Shown here one piece after another: positions 34,420 to 45,446 of a DNA stretch of 45,446 bases (position 1 is its first letter; each line of letters starts with the position of its first letter). Made by a program: the position numbers and the translations under genes. The notes under the pieces were generated by a model. It ran no database searches. It saw only the letters and a program-made list of their open reading frames with translations, and was not told the origin of the DNA. This DNA comes from Rhizophagus sp. LPA8_4_AMF (taxonomy: Eukaryota; Glomeromycota; Glomeromycetes; Glomerales; Glomeraceae). The stretch spans positions 1-45,446 of the forward strand of contig JADRCO010000177.1 of assembly GCA_021464525.1 (NCBI GenBank). Direction: 5' to 3'.

Positions 34420-37400
34420 TTATACAGTTAAATCATCACTAAAAAAAATTTTTGACATAAAAGCTTCAAGAGTACTACAATTATTATTTTTATGTTTACT
34501 CGTAATCATTTGAATATCAGCAGCCCTTTCCATATAAGAATGTTGATAGATAGTTGAATTAGTACTATTAATATTATGCAAACTATTTCTAAATGCTTGT
34601 ATTGCTGTCATTCTAACCAATGGCCCTAATACATTACGTGATATTACCATACCATGCAATAAAGGTCCAAACGATGGTATTTTTGAATCTCTATAGATAT
34701 CCACGCTATATAATCCATTGGGTAATGGCGATATTACTATTTGTACATTACCAAAATCTCCTCCTATTGTACTTCTATGATAATCTCTACGATTTTCATT
34801 CCATACGATATGTACATGATCATTTCCAATATGTCGTTTCTGAAAGAAATGTAAGAAGGAAACATATTAAATTAAAGAATTAACTACTTTAATAATAAAG
34901 GAATTGAATACCTACTTTTCTTAATTGTTTTGGATCATTTGGATCAGTTGGCATTTTGGTTGCATCATGAAATATAACTTCAATAGTTGAAGTGCAATAA
35001 TAAACGGCAGTTAACCCATTTGAACAATTTCTTTCTAATCCGCCAAGATATCCAGGATGCGTAGTTAAATCAATTTCCCATCCAAGACTCTGTACAAACT
35101 CATTATATTTTTCGCTTCCACTTGTATTATGTAAAATACTTTGTTCATCATCTTGTCCAGGTGCAACATATAATAAAGCAAATTTAAATACTTCTCTTGC
35201 ATGTTTTTTGTCTAATAATCTTATATCTCTAAATAATGTACTTCCTTTATTTAATACACATATTGTACCATCATTTAATGATTCTGGTGTTAACCATCCA
35301 AAATGACTTAAAAATAATCTACATTGTTGATATGTTTCTGAAGGTTTTTCAGCTACTGGTGGTAAAACCGGTAAAAATGACTTTGATAATGAAAAATCTG
35401 CTCCAAGTGATGAATGTGATGTTGATCGTGAATATAATGGATTTCTCGATAGACTATTAAAACTTTTGTTATCGTCTTGTAATGTATTATTTCTTAATGA
35501 AACAACATTGTCGTACCAAGATTGTCTAAATAAAAATGAAAATTATTGGAATTTTAAAGCAATTGAAGAAATATTTTTTAGATGAACTTACGCTTGAGTG
35601 TTTATAGCCTTATCATAAAGAATTTCTTCTTGAATATGACGATCTAATTCTTTTTCAAGCAACAATAAATCACTTGATGTTGAACTTGGCGGGTATGTTT
35701 GATTTAATGTTGCAGATGATGTTTGTTCATCAATACTTTTTTATAAGAGAACAAGCAATTAATATTTTTTTTTTTTTTTAAAAAAAAAAAAAAGAACAAA
35801 TATAAATAAGAGTTTTCTTACTGTTGAAGTAAATTATCTAACATATTAACTTGGTCAGATCGACAATTTTTGGGCCATCCGTTCTCATCTTTGAACGAAC
35901 CACTAGATTTTTTTCGAACCAATGATTTATCAATTTGACATGATAAAAGAGGATTAAATATAGTTTTAATATACTTACAAGGAAGAATTAGATTCCACTT
36001 TAATGTCTGATCTAAACATCATATTTTCACATATCATGTTTTTAGATTTTATTAAATTATCTTCGGTGGAGTGCTTATTTTCATAAAATAATTTAGAATC
36101 CCAAGAATATTTTCCTGTAAAATCTCGAATTATCATTCGTGATACTAAAACAATAAAATTTTTATTTATTATTAATAATTGTTAATTAATTAAAAGAAAT
36201 ATTATTTTATTATTTTATTACCTGATGAATCTTTTCCTGGTATTTCAACTAATGTTATTATTGTTGTATCATTAAATGAAAAATAATGATAATTATTTGA
36301 AGCCTCATCATCTTTTGTATCAGCTCCCATAGGTCCCACAAATGTGCTAAATTAAAGGAATAAATAAATTTAGACTTACGGTAGGTAATACTATAACATT
36401 TTGTTTAATATACCTATGCATCATAGCAGGCCCATGAATTGGGGAAAAATTGTCCAAGTGATGCGTTAAATGTAATAAAACAAATTCCGCAATTTCCTAT
36501 TAAAAAAAAATATAAAAAGTGGAGTGTTCCGTGTTGTAATCATAAATTGAAACTTTAAACGTTGCATGTGTATAAGAGATAGAATAGTAGTCACCTTGAC
36601 GAAATTTACATCTTCAGCAGAGTTATCAAAACCAACATTAATACTATGATCATGTTCTAATACATTATCCAATGATACCTTTCTCTCTGCTTTTTTAAAT
36701 TTTACCGGAAATTCATTATTTAAATGTTTTCCCTTATTCTTATAAAACGACATTGGATATTTTTTTTTCGGATTTTTATTTAATTCTAGCTATTGTATTA
36801 AATTAATTCTATTAGTACTTATGTTTATAAACAAATAATGTTATAGTTACTTACATTTGAAAGTTCAAACGCCATCTCGATCGCATCAAATACCAATTGG
36901 CATAATTCCGTGTCTGTAAAGAGATTCGGAGGAATTATCATAAGCCAATCGAGTAGACAATAAAATATTTTGGCTATTATAAATCCTAAATCAAGTAAGA
37001 ATCGAAAGTTAATATAATTTTTTTTTAAAAAAAAAGATCCGAACCAAAAATTTAAATTTCCTCACCTCTTCCGTTTTTATGTGATGCTTTTTGTAATGCA
37101 AGATGTTCATTCAATGATCCAATTAAATGTCCAAATACATCTTGTATAATCATGAAAAATACCTTGAAAAAAATAAATAAATAAAGTAAATATTTATTAA
37201 TACAAAGTATTTAATGTATTATTATAAATAAATGACATACACCATCATTTTCACTCCATAATGAAGAATTATGAGCAAAAGTTATTAAGCAATCTGCAGC
37301 AACGGTAACAACTGGTAAATGACTCCAATATAACTGTTCCAATAAAGCCTGGAGACAACTTTTAATAATTGTTTTGTCTGGCCTTATATACATGTATTCA

Positions 37401-40400
37401 TAAAAAAAGTTGTAAATAATTTCATCATAAATTGCTATAAATTTATACTTTATTATATACCTACCAAGGAGTTGCCGTAAGTTCATCAAATGCGAGAGTA
37501 CACAATCCATACAACAGCATATTATGTGTTTCATAATTACTAATCGTCTCTTCATTTGAAAGTGCACTCAATAAAGTTTCTTGCAACATTAACCTTAACT
37601 ATAAAGAAATTATAAATTTCGAATCTATGTTTGTCATCTCTTTAGAAATCAACTTACCTCTGAATACTTTATACTATCTAATTTACTAAATTTTAATTCA
37701 TTTAAATCTTCCACATTCATCTGGGCTAAATTCTTATAAGGTATGTTTGGAACCTGAAGAGAAGGTAACTGATTCACAATACAAATTAATGAACATAGTA
37801 TAGTAATAGAATTATGTATTGTAATCTCCGAAGTATTACTATTACAATCATGTTTGGATAGCAAATTCCGAATTGTCTCAATAAAGTTATAATAAAGAAT
37901 ATTACAACTAGGAAGGTTTTGAGAAAAGAGTTTTGTTGAATTGTTAATAATTGCAAGGATTATTGAAGAATCTTGATCCGATAACCCTTTTAATAGAGCA
38001 CGATAAAAATGAGGATAATAGTCCTCATCAAATTTTTCATGTGGACATGACATTATTTTGCATAATCCAGCATATGCTAATGCACGTCCTGGTGCGAATG
38101 CCCTATTAGATAGTTACAATAATTAATAGCCTTGTTCATAAATTCGTAACATATTAGTAATTATAATTCTCTTACAAAGGTAAATTGCAAGCTTCAAATA
38201 GCCAGGGTGCAAAATCGAAAAGAAAAGGCGATGAAAAATTTCCATATTGATTATTCCGAACCTATTATAAATAAATTAATCTTTAAATTTACTTAGATTC
38301 AAATTTTAACTGTAAAAGGCTTACCAAACTAAGCATATCCACGATATCAACAATACATTTTATTGCTTCGGCGTGATTAGGTGAGATCTAATGAAAATTA
38401 AATTAATTTTTTCTTTTCTTAAAATGTATAAATATGTATAACTTCATTTTTTTACCTGAATGTAATTTAAATTGCCTAATGCAGTAAGTAAATTCTTCCA
38501 TACTAACAGAGCATTTTCTGTACTCCATGATAACGCCTCAATGTGAATAAAATCTGGGCACCTAAAGTTAGCCAATGATACTGAAAGCTTATCACCGCTA
38601 AAATTAGGTTGAGCAAAAAACACTGATGATGATGATGTTCGATTCGACTAACGTAAGAAAATAAGCATTGATTAATCAAAGATCAACAATGAAAAATTCA
38701 ATTTAGAATATTACCTTCACTTCTGCTGCGTCGTCCGCAGCAACTTCACTACTGGCATCATAGTAATCATCATCGACGCCTTGGTCTTCATCATCAGATG
38801 CAATGCTTTCAGAATGTATGGATGATCCACCACTGAACACTGTTGTCCCAATATTTAATAGTGTTTGCGATTTTGATTCAAATGAGCCAATGTCTTGATG
38901 GATACTCATTGGTCTGCGACCTGATTTTCGGCTCTCATTTACATTCTTAATAGAAATTGAAAAATCAGATCCCATTATTTCCTCACGCGATGAATTACTG
39001 CCTGAGGATTTATGTCGATATGCACCACGTAAAGACAAATGTCGGGTGCGATTTTTTGAAGGACGTCGTCTATGAAAATGTCTCTCTGAAGTTGTTGAAA
39101 TACGACGATTTAATTCAACAGCATCGAAGTCTACATGATAAATATTCTTGGATAGTACCTTTGTCATTCTTAACATAATTTTCTGAAGAATAAAATTTAG
39201 GATTTAGCGATAAAATTCACGTACATAAATATAATTGAAATTATCAGCAACTAACCGCCCATTGTGAAACAGTTTGCGACCATCTCAAACTAATGCTCAT
39301 TCGGCTTGTTAGTGAACGCCATAATTCAGGTTGTTGAACTTTGGATCGAGCAAATGCATATAATACTGTCTATTAAAATAAATAGTTCCGACATAAATTT
39401 TGGATTTTCTTAATATGAATTCTAAAACACTTAAAATCACATACTTCAACTAAATAATCTGCAAGATCATCAGCCAACGTAACTGAAGATATTAGTACAT
39501 ATTTGTTAGATTGATTCATAATCCTCTCTTGTATGTCCAGAAGAGAAGAAAGCAACGTTTCCCTTAATTTTAAGATCATATTAGATAAATATTTTTACAT
39601 TATATTAAAAAAAAAAAAGAAAGAATCATTAATCTTATAGTTTACCATGTAGCTGGTTCTAATTCGATAGGGCCCTCTGCCATTATTGAGCGATACAATG
39701 CTAGCACATCTCGGTAAATAGAAACTTGTGCTTCTACCTCAACATTTACCATTCCACCATCATTTGTTAATAAAGAATGATCTTCGAAAACGAGTGTTAA
39801 TAATACAATATATCTGCGAAGGTAAACATTCGCATTAGCATACGTTGAGTTGAAAGAAACAGTTGACGGAGTAGTAGCTGGTGAAAATGATGGTTCGCTT
39901 TGATATTCTGGTGATGGCAACGACGTGTAAGATGAAGATGCAAAGATAGAAGAAGAGAACGAAGAATATGCAGAATGTGACGGTTGAGGAGAAGACGGTG
40001 ATTTACGAAGAAAAACCGGTCTCTCTTCTTCCTATGATATCAATTCACAAACAAGATAACAACTAAAACTGAATTCTAATTACAAAGTCTAAAATTTACG
40101 AAGAGCAAATTTGGAAATATGTGTTTCAAGTCGAAAATGTCACACAATACTAACCCCACTTAATATCCAAATTCCCACAATATGAACAGCACCTCTAACT
40201 ATATCTTTATACAGTGGACTGCCAGCTGGTAGCATAAGAGCTTGTTTTACAATTTCATGAGCGAATTCTCGATTTTCTGCACCTAATACAATCGACTTTA
40301 ATATCGGTGTAGCGGGTGAGGGATGCGAGGATATTGCATCGGAAATAGCCTCATTGTTATCAAGACAATGATGTATCAAGAACGTAATAAATGCACGCAG

Positions 40401-42400
40401 TATTGAGGGCGGACATTTTTGAAATCCAATTTCTTTATGAAATATAAACAAGTCAGTAAAAATAAATAATAAATAATTGATTCAACATTTAAAAGAGATT
40501 CATAATATTGCCTTGATTTTCAGGTATTAAGTAAAGTTTCTTTGCACATTGAGGAAATAACTTTACTAAATATTGTTTTTTTGTAAGTTCAAAATGAAAT
40601 TTTGCTGCAGCGAACGCGGCATCAATTCCCATTCCAATAGCTATTCCATTATCTGGTTCAATATTTTCATTAACAGGAAATTCATAATTTTCTGGAGGAG
40701 GAGTTGAACCCGCTGCAACATGAGCTAGTTTAACAAGACTACCAAGATCCATCTGAATCAATTGTAATATATCATGAAATGTTGGTGGATGAGGATTTGG
40801 GAACAAAGGACCTCTATCATCAGCTGTAAATTAGTAGGTTTAGTTTACTTAATACTTAGAACGAAAGCAAACATGATACATAAACGTTCTCCTATTATAC
40901 TTGCCTTTAATTGATATTTGTCCAAGTGAAATAGGCCTATTAAACTTCCTCCACGTACTGTCTTTTACTTGATAATCATCACTACCAATTCTTATTTGAT
41001 CATGAAGGAACAAATCCAAAGAAATAACATTTGCATATAAATTCACGCATTCTGTAAGTTCTATTGTTTGATCGTTGATCCATAATAGCAAAAGTTGAAA
41101 TCCTTGTATTCGAACTCGATGATGGTTTCCATGATCGAGAAGATGCTTTAACATTTCAGCTTTAAGATTTCATCAAAATAAATTAATATCTTACAAACTT
41201 TCATATAATTATAAAAATCACTAAAATACCTATTTTTCCACGCTGCCATCCACTCCTTATTCGATCTGGCAAAAATAAGAAGACTTTTCGTAATAAAAGT
41301 AGCGTCTTATTTATATTTAGAAATTCTTTTGATGAAAATGACATTGGACGTTCTGATTTTTCTGTAATACAATTTTCTAAAATAAATTTCTTAACGCCTT
41401 TTTATAATTCAAACAATAAAATTTTTCTCACGTTTTATCTTATCGACTTGGCCCATAAATGACTTGTAAAGTACATCGAAAACATCTTCAGCATGTTGTT
41501 GAAAAAATTGAGCTTGATCCAATTCATTCGTAACATCTTAATTTACATTATTTAAAAAAAGAAGTTACATAAAAGTTATTAAATAAATAGAATTAAATAA
41601 AAGCAACTGTTGAAATAGAAGTCTTAACAATTAGTATATATTAAAACAATAAATAAAAATAAAGTCCATCTTAAGACGTACTCACCGATAAAATTCCATA
41701 AAGAGGTAACTCTTGTTTTTGACCTTTGTTTATGATCTAGAAAGTTTTTTGCTTTCTTAAGCAATTTTTCCATTCGATCATCTTTAGGTACATTCTTATT
41801 ATCTCTTGTAAATAACGATGAATTCATTTTTTTTTGTGAAGGATGCTTATCGCTATTATTAGTTGATTCATTAATAACATCAATAGAATTAACTACAAAA
41901 GAGTCTTCTTCATTAGTAACAGATAACGGAAAAGAAGAATGTGTAGGTGATATTGATATATTATGAGTACTGTGCGAACTAAGTGGGCGAGGTGATTTAT
42001 TTCTTATTATATTAATAATGCTTTGTGACTGACGTTGTTCTTGATCTTGTTGTTGAACCTGTTGTTGGTGTTGCTGTATTTGTTGTGAATTGTGTACTTG
42101 TATTTGTAATTGCTGTGAAGTACTTTTGTCGGTAATAGGGCTTGTTGGTGGTGTGTTTCGGGTTAATGTTTCAGGACGGGGTATACTTATCCCAGCCAAA
42201 TCTTTTGGTTGACTCGGAGTTGAAACTGAAGCACGTCTTTTTACTATCTGGTTGATAGCAGTTGCAATTTTTTTGGTAGCACTTGAAGTACCATCGCCAC
42301 CACTTAATGTACCTCTCCTAGGTTTTCTGATGGATACACTACGCAGTATCGATGTTGAGCTATCTTTGCTTTTTGTTGACGAATTCTCGTCAGCGTCCAT
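34420..42400 (-). CDS. RALGAPA: RalGAP-alpha-like GTPase-activating protein (1998 aa, 26 exons)
   Basis: Exons 42400-41686, 41536-41432, 41361-41230, 41159-40905, 40823-40512, 40432-40155, 40031-39646, 39562-39445, 39369-39256, 39182-38715, 38647-38456, 38387-38325, 38261-38176, 38102-37658, 37598-37465, 37382-37241, 37162-37066, 36985-36855, 36789-36595, 36496-36414, 36346-36222, 36144-35979, 35902-35822, 35735-35592, 35525-34916, 34839-34420: 1998 residues in one frame, close to animal RalGAP-alpha (~2000). The C-terminal Rap/Ran-GAP domain (about 1790-1975) has GWEIDLTTHPGYLGGL and, across an intron, RK|KRHIGNDHVHIVW, containing the His and catalytic Asn-thumb equivalents (1862, 1865) and IPSFGPLLHGMVIS. 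The body is helical-repeat: KVFLFLPDRIRSGWQ, ADDRGPLFP, IFYCLLDWLMIIPPNL. Residues 1-200 are disordered and Gln-rich. In animals the alpha/beta complex turns off RalA/B and restrains TORC1; the fungal target GTPase is unknown. Two introns use GC donors. Confidence 0.92.
40433..40511 (-). other. Second GC-AG intron in the RalGAP-like gene
   Basis: The donor CAAG|GCAATA and acceptor CATAAAG join ENQ to EIGFQKCPP in frame. No GT donor is available before the in-frame stop. The donor is weaker at +5 and +6, so a sequence error or undetected variant is possible. Confidence 0.65.
40824..40904 (-). other. GC-AG intron in the RalGAP-like gene
   Basis: The donor AAAG|GCAAGT is a full GC-AG consensus; the acceptor is TTTACAG. 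It joins ISIK to ADDRGP, a conserved RalGAP segment. The only nearby GT donor gives a stop codon after joining. Confidence 0.85.
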
Positions 42401-43941
42401 TATCTTTTAATATGTGGAGGTGAAAAGTTACGCTTGTGCTGCTTATACATGTTTAAATAGCAATCATTTATGCATGCTGATGTCAAAAAAAAAATCTTTT
42501 GTATATTTAGTTACAGTAACATGGTACTGTGTTACGGATTCGATCAAGGCAAAAATTGTGAAGTTTTTGAAGTTTTTGAAGAAATTAATTGCTATTATAA
42601 GTTAAATTCAGATTTTCTCCTTGCTGCCATTTTTAATCTGAAATCAGAGATAATGTTATATTAATTTAATTTAATTATTAATTATTTTCATTTATAAACC
42701 AGAATTTATCTTAAAATCCGATCTTCAAATGATTTTAATTCTAACTTCTTAAATAATACAACAAAATGATTTTATCCCGACTGACCATGTTATACAAATT
42801 TTACGAATATATTAAATAAGATCAACTCTTTTTTTACTTAATTTGTCCATTCTAAAAAAAGTCGGTACAGTTAATATTTAATTTTAAATCCTTCTGCATT
42901 ATGAACGATTAGAACAAAAGGTTTATTTCTCATTATAAAACGGTTCGTTATTTCATTTAAAATTTTTTGTTATTTATGAATATACGATCTTCTAATAAAG
43001 TTCAACTTATTTTATAATTTATACATGTTAATTTTTATGTCATTCAAATTCAAATATTTTCTTTAAGGATGGGTAAATCAGTCTAAAATCTAAACCTGCA
43101 CTATTCCTTTTTTAGGAACAATGCAATTCCTAGCGCTTCTGGAAAAAAATTAATAACGTTTTTACGATAGTCTGCAGTAAATCATATGATCTTATAAAAA
43201 CACAAAAAAAGTCTATATTTTAATGGTGAAAAGAGGCCTACCACCTTTTATTTACTTGTACTGTATGACCTCGTGCAGAGAGATGAATTTGTGACGATCG
43301 ACGATCAATTTCTTTTAAATATAAATTGCATTTGTATCCTATGACTTGAAATATTCAGTACATTGATTTTTAATAACCAAACTTTAGTAAAATTCATAGA
43401 TTTGCTAATAAATTTTATGTACAAATCGTTAAAGGGTTATAATTATATAAATAACATTAAAATTTAGCAATATATTTGATTATTAAATAGTTAAAAAGTA
43501 CTTTAACAAGACGTTTTAAAAAAAGTTAATGCAAAATCAAGTTTATTTTAACAATTAAGTTTAATTTTTCCATCCTTACTAAAAATATTATCGTAAATTA
43601 ATAAAATTAAACAAATTTATAAACAATATTTATCATTATAAGTTTGCTCAAGTATTTTATTGCAAATTTTATCCTAAAACATGATTTCTTATATAAATTA
43701 ATTTTCGTTTAGAAACGTATAAATCGGAGTAATCACGTGATAATATGCCCGTATCACCCTCTTTGCATTTCCATTTATATCTGTCACGCCATTATTTGTC
43801 ACCGGTTAATTTCTTTAATGTCATAATGCAGTCCAAAGAAATTTGGATTACACTACCATGATCTAGTAAATCTGTGGGCAAAAACGAATCTAAAAACGTA
43901 TTTCATAATTAAATTACATAATTATTTATGTACAGTAAATT

Positions 43942-44447
43942 CAGTAATCACAGAAAGATAAAATACAGCTTATTGGAATCACCTTATCAAGGTGAAAAAT
44001 AATGGTAGTTATTTACAATCACTGAATGCTAAATTTAACAAAATGCTAAATTTGGTATTTTAATTGCACCACTTAATATTTTACTGAATAACTTGGAAAC
44101 AATAGTTATAGAAAGATAAAATATACCTTATTGGAATAGTTTTTAAAATGAATTGAATAGTAGTTGCTTTACCCTTCTATAATTACTGCATTCAACAAAA
44201 AGTTATGCAAATATTTTATTTAATTTTTTGACATTTAGCAAATATATGAAAATGAAACATTACCATTCAATTTATTATGATCAAACTATTTTAATAAGCT
44301 ATATTTCATCTTTCTATAATTACTAATTACCAAACTATTAAGCAAAATGGTAATTGATATACAGTAGTTAAAATAGTAAGTTTTAATATTTTGTTAAATT
44401 TTAGCATTCAATAATCATAAAAAGATAAAATAACTATTACTTATATT
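43942..44447. repeat. Cluster of degenerate direct and inverted repeats
   Basis: A ~38-base word resembling AATYATAGAAAGATAAAATA followed by TASCTTATTGGAATA occurs at 43942-43980 and 44102-44139 (plus), 44287-44325 (inverted) and 44411-44447 (plus, partial). A second word, GAATGCTAAATTTAACAAAA, at about 44025-44044 recurs inverted at about 44388-44410. This arrangement suggests the remains of a non-autonomous transposable element. Confidence 0.6.
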
Positions 44448-45159
44448 ATATGTAATAGCTAACTTTATTTAAAACTAAAAATTATATTTAAAATAAAATT
44501 CAATTAAAGCCTTTATTTACATAATTACATTTAAAATTCAAATATTTATTTCAGATTATTTTATAATAAGGCTGCTCTAATAAATATTTTTATTTAATAT
44601 TAATCCCCTTTATTTTTGCCAAAAAATTAAATATTTTATATTAAATATTATTGATCAATTAGCTTTATTAGTAATATAATTTTTGTATATTTAAAATTTA
44701 TTGTAATTCTTTCTATTCTAATTTTTCTAAACTATATGATATTAAATATAAGTATGTAACTATTTGTTAAAGTAACCTATACTGAAATATTATTAGTATT
44801 TTCAATATATAAGATATAAAATTTAAACAAGTTTATTAATTTCTTAGAATTTCAGAAAATAAATATATAGGTTATAAAGAATCTATATAAAAATATGGGC
44901 ATTTTTCTATCCTTAAAAATGCTATTATTCACTAAAAATCCAATTATAATATATAAATTATATATAAATTTGCTAAAAAGTCAAATATAGTCAATTTTCT
45001 ATATTATAGTCACCTCTCTTATAATCATAATCATTTATATAATTATCTTAATTAAGTGTCCAAATTTTTACATATAAAATCTATCTTATATAGTCATATT
45101 TTACATATAAGTATATATATAAACTATACTGTATAAAAAGTTAAAGGGAAAATTTATTT

Positions 45160-45175
45160 CTCACCCCGGGGTGAG
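45160..45175. repeat. Perfect 16-bp GC-rich palindrome
   Basis: CTCACCCCGGGGTGAG is perfectly self-complementary and nearly all G and C on a strongly AT-rich background. A further direct CTCACCC lies at 45187-45193, then TCACGTGA at 45199-45206. Confidence 0.9.
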
Positions 45176-45446
45176 ATTGTTATTACTCACCCTCTATTTC
45201 ACGTGACAACTATAAATTTTTGATTGGATGATTTTTACAATTATGTCATCATCAGTTTTAATGTTTATTTGTTTATCAGATAATCTTTTTTTATTTCGCG
45301 CAGTTTCTTTTAATTCTTTATTTCGAAGGTATGGTTTTATTTTTTATTTTTTTTCTTTTTTGTTTCGTTTCTTGCTTCTTGTTTCCTACAGCTAATATCT
45401 TTTTTTCTTTCTTAGCTCTTTCTTAGGTTTTGCATCCAAAGAGATT

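Larger units (their letters stand above)
42401..45446. other. 3-kb non-coding interval at the right edge
   Basis: No intact gene found. It holds TCACGTGA at 43733-43740, a cluster of degenerate repeats at 43942-44447, a GC-rich palindrome at 45160-45175 and TCACGTGA at 45199-45206. The last 150 bases are pyrimidine-rich, with GAAG|GTATGG near 45326 and CTACAG near 45391, as in an intron within a 5' leader, so a plus-strand gene may start just beyond the window. Confidence 0.55.

Noticed and set aside
42414..42664. Two short plus-strand frames upstream of the RalGAP-like gene
   Set aside because: They overlap each other in different frames, have no splice partners and lie in the likely promoter.

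Overview
This window is nuclear DNA of a fungus. It is very AT-rich, with long T and A runs, genes split by many 50-100 bp introns, and a complete homoisocitrate dehydrogenase gene, an enzyme of the fungal alpha-aminoadipate route to lysine. F-box/leucine-rich and MATH-BTB genes, the base composition and the surviving AT-AC intron suggest an arbuscular mycorrhizal fungus (Glomeromycotina, Rhizophagus-like). The species is inference; the fungal assignment is firm. I resolved most genes to exon level by translating both strands and requiring reading frame to be kept across every junction.

Layout. 1-3800: one single-exon gene of unknown function, then 2.7 kb of non-coding DNA with short tandem repeats. 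3806-7173 (minus): two tandem MATH-BTB paralogues with identical intron positions, separated by a three-copy tandem repeat. 8368-10688 (minus): a ten-exon seven-transmembrane Golgi protein (PTM1/TMEM87 family) with one AT-AC (U12-type) and one GC-AG intron. 11044-11605 (minus): a small predicted membrane protein. 11784-13641 (plus): LAS1, the ITS2 endonuclease of ribosome assembly. 14277-15818 (minus): an F-box/LRR protein. 16248-18273 (plus): a PDCD2/Tsr4-type ribosomal-protein chaperone. 18633-21220 (minus): GUP1, a membrane-bound O-acyltransferase. 21899-22432 (minus): a small PY-motif membrane protein. 22433-26815: 4.4 kb without an intact gene but with decayed coding-like stretches. 26816-27893 (plus): two small two-exon proteins. 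28443-30008 (minus): LYS12, divergent from COG2 (30250-33785, plus), whose 3' end is tandemly duplicated. 34420-42400 (minus): a 26-exon RalGAP-alpha-like gene with two GC-AG introns. 42401-45446: 3 kb non-coding, with degenerate repeats and a GC-rich 16-bp palindrome.

How the genes relate. This is housekeeping DNA, not an operon or a defence island. Three loci concern Golgi, lipid-anchor and trafficking biology (PTM1-like, GUP1, COG2), two concern ribosome biogenesis (LAS1 and the Tsr4-like gene), two or three are substrate adaptors or targets for ubiquitin ligases (BTB, F-box, PY-motif protein), and one is a GTPase regulator. I see no CRISPR array, prophage or biosynthetic cluster. The most distinctive biology is in splicing: one clear minor-spliceosome intron and three GC-AG introns in two genes.
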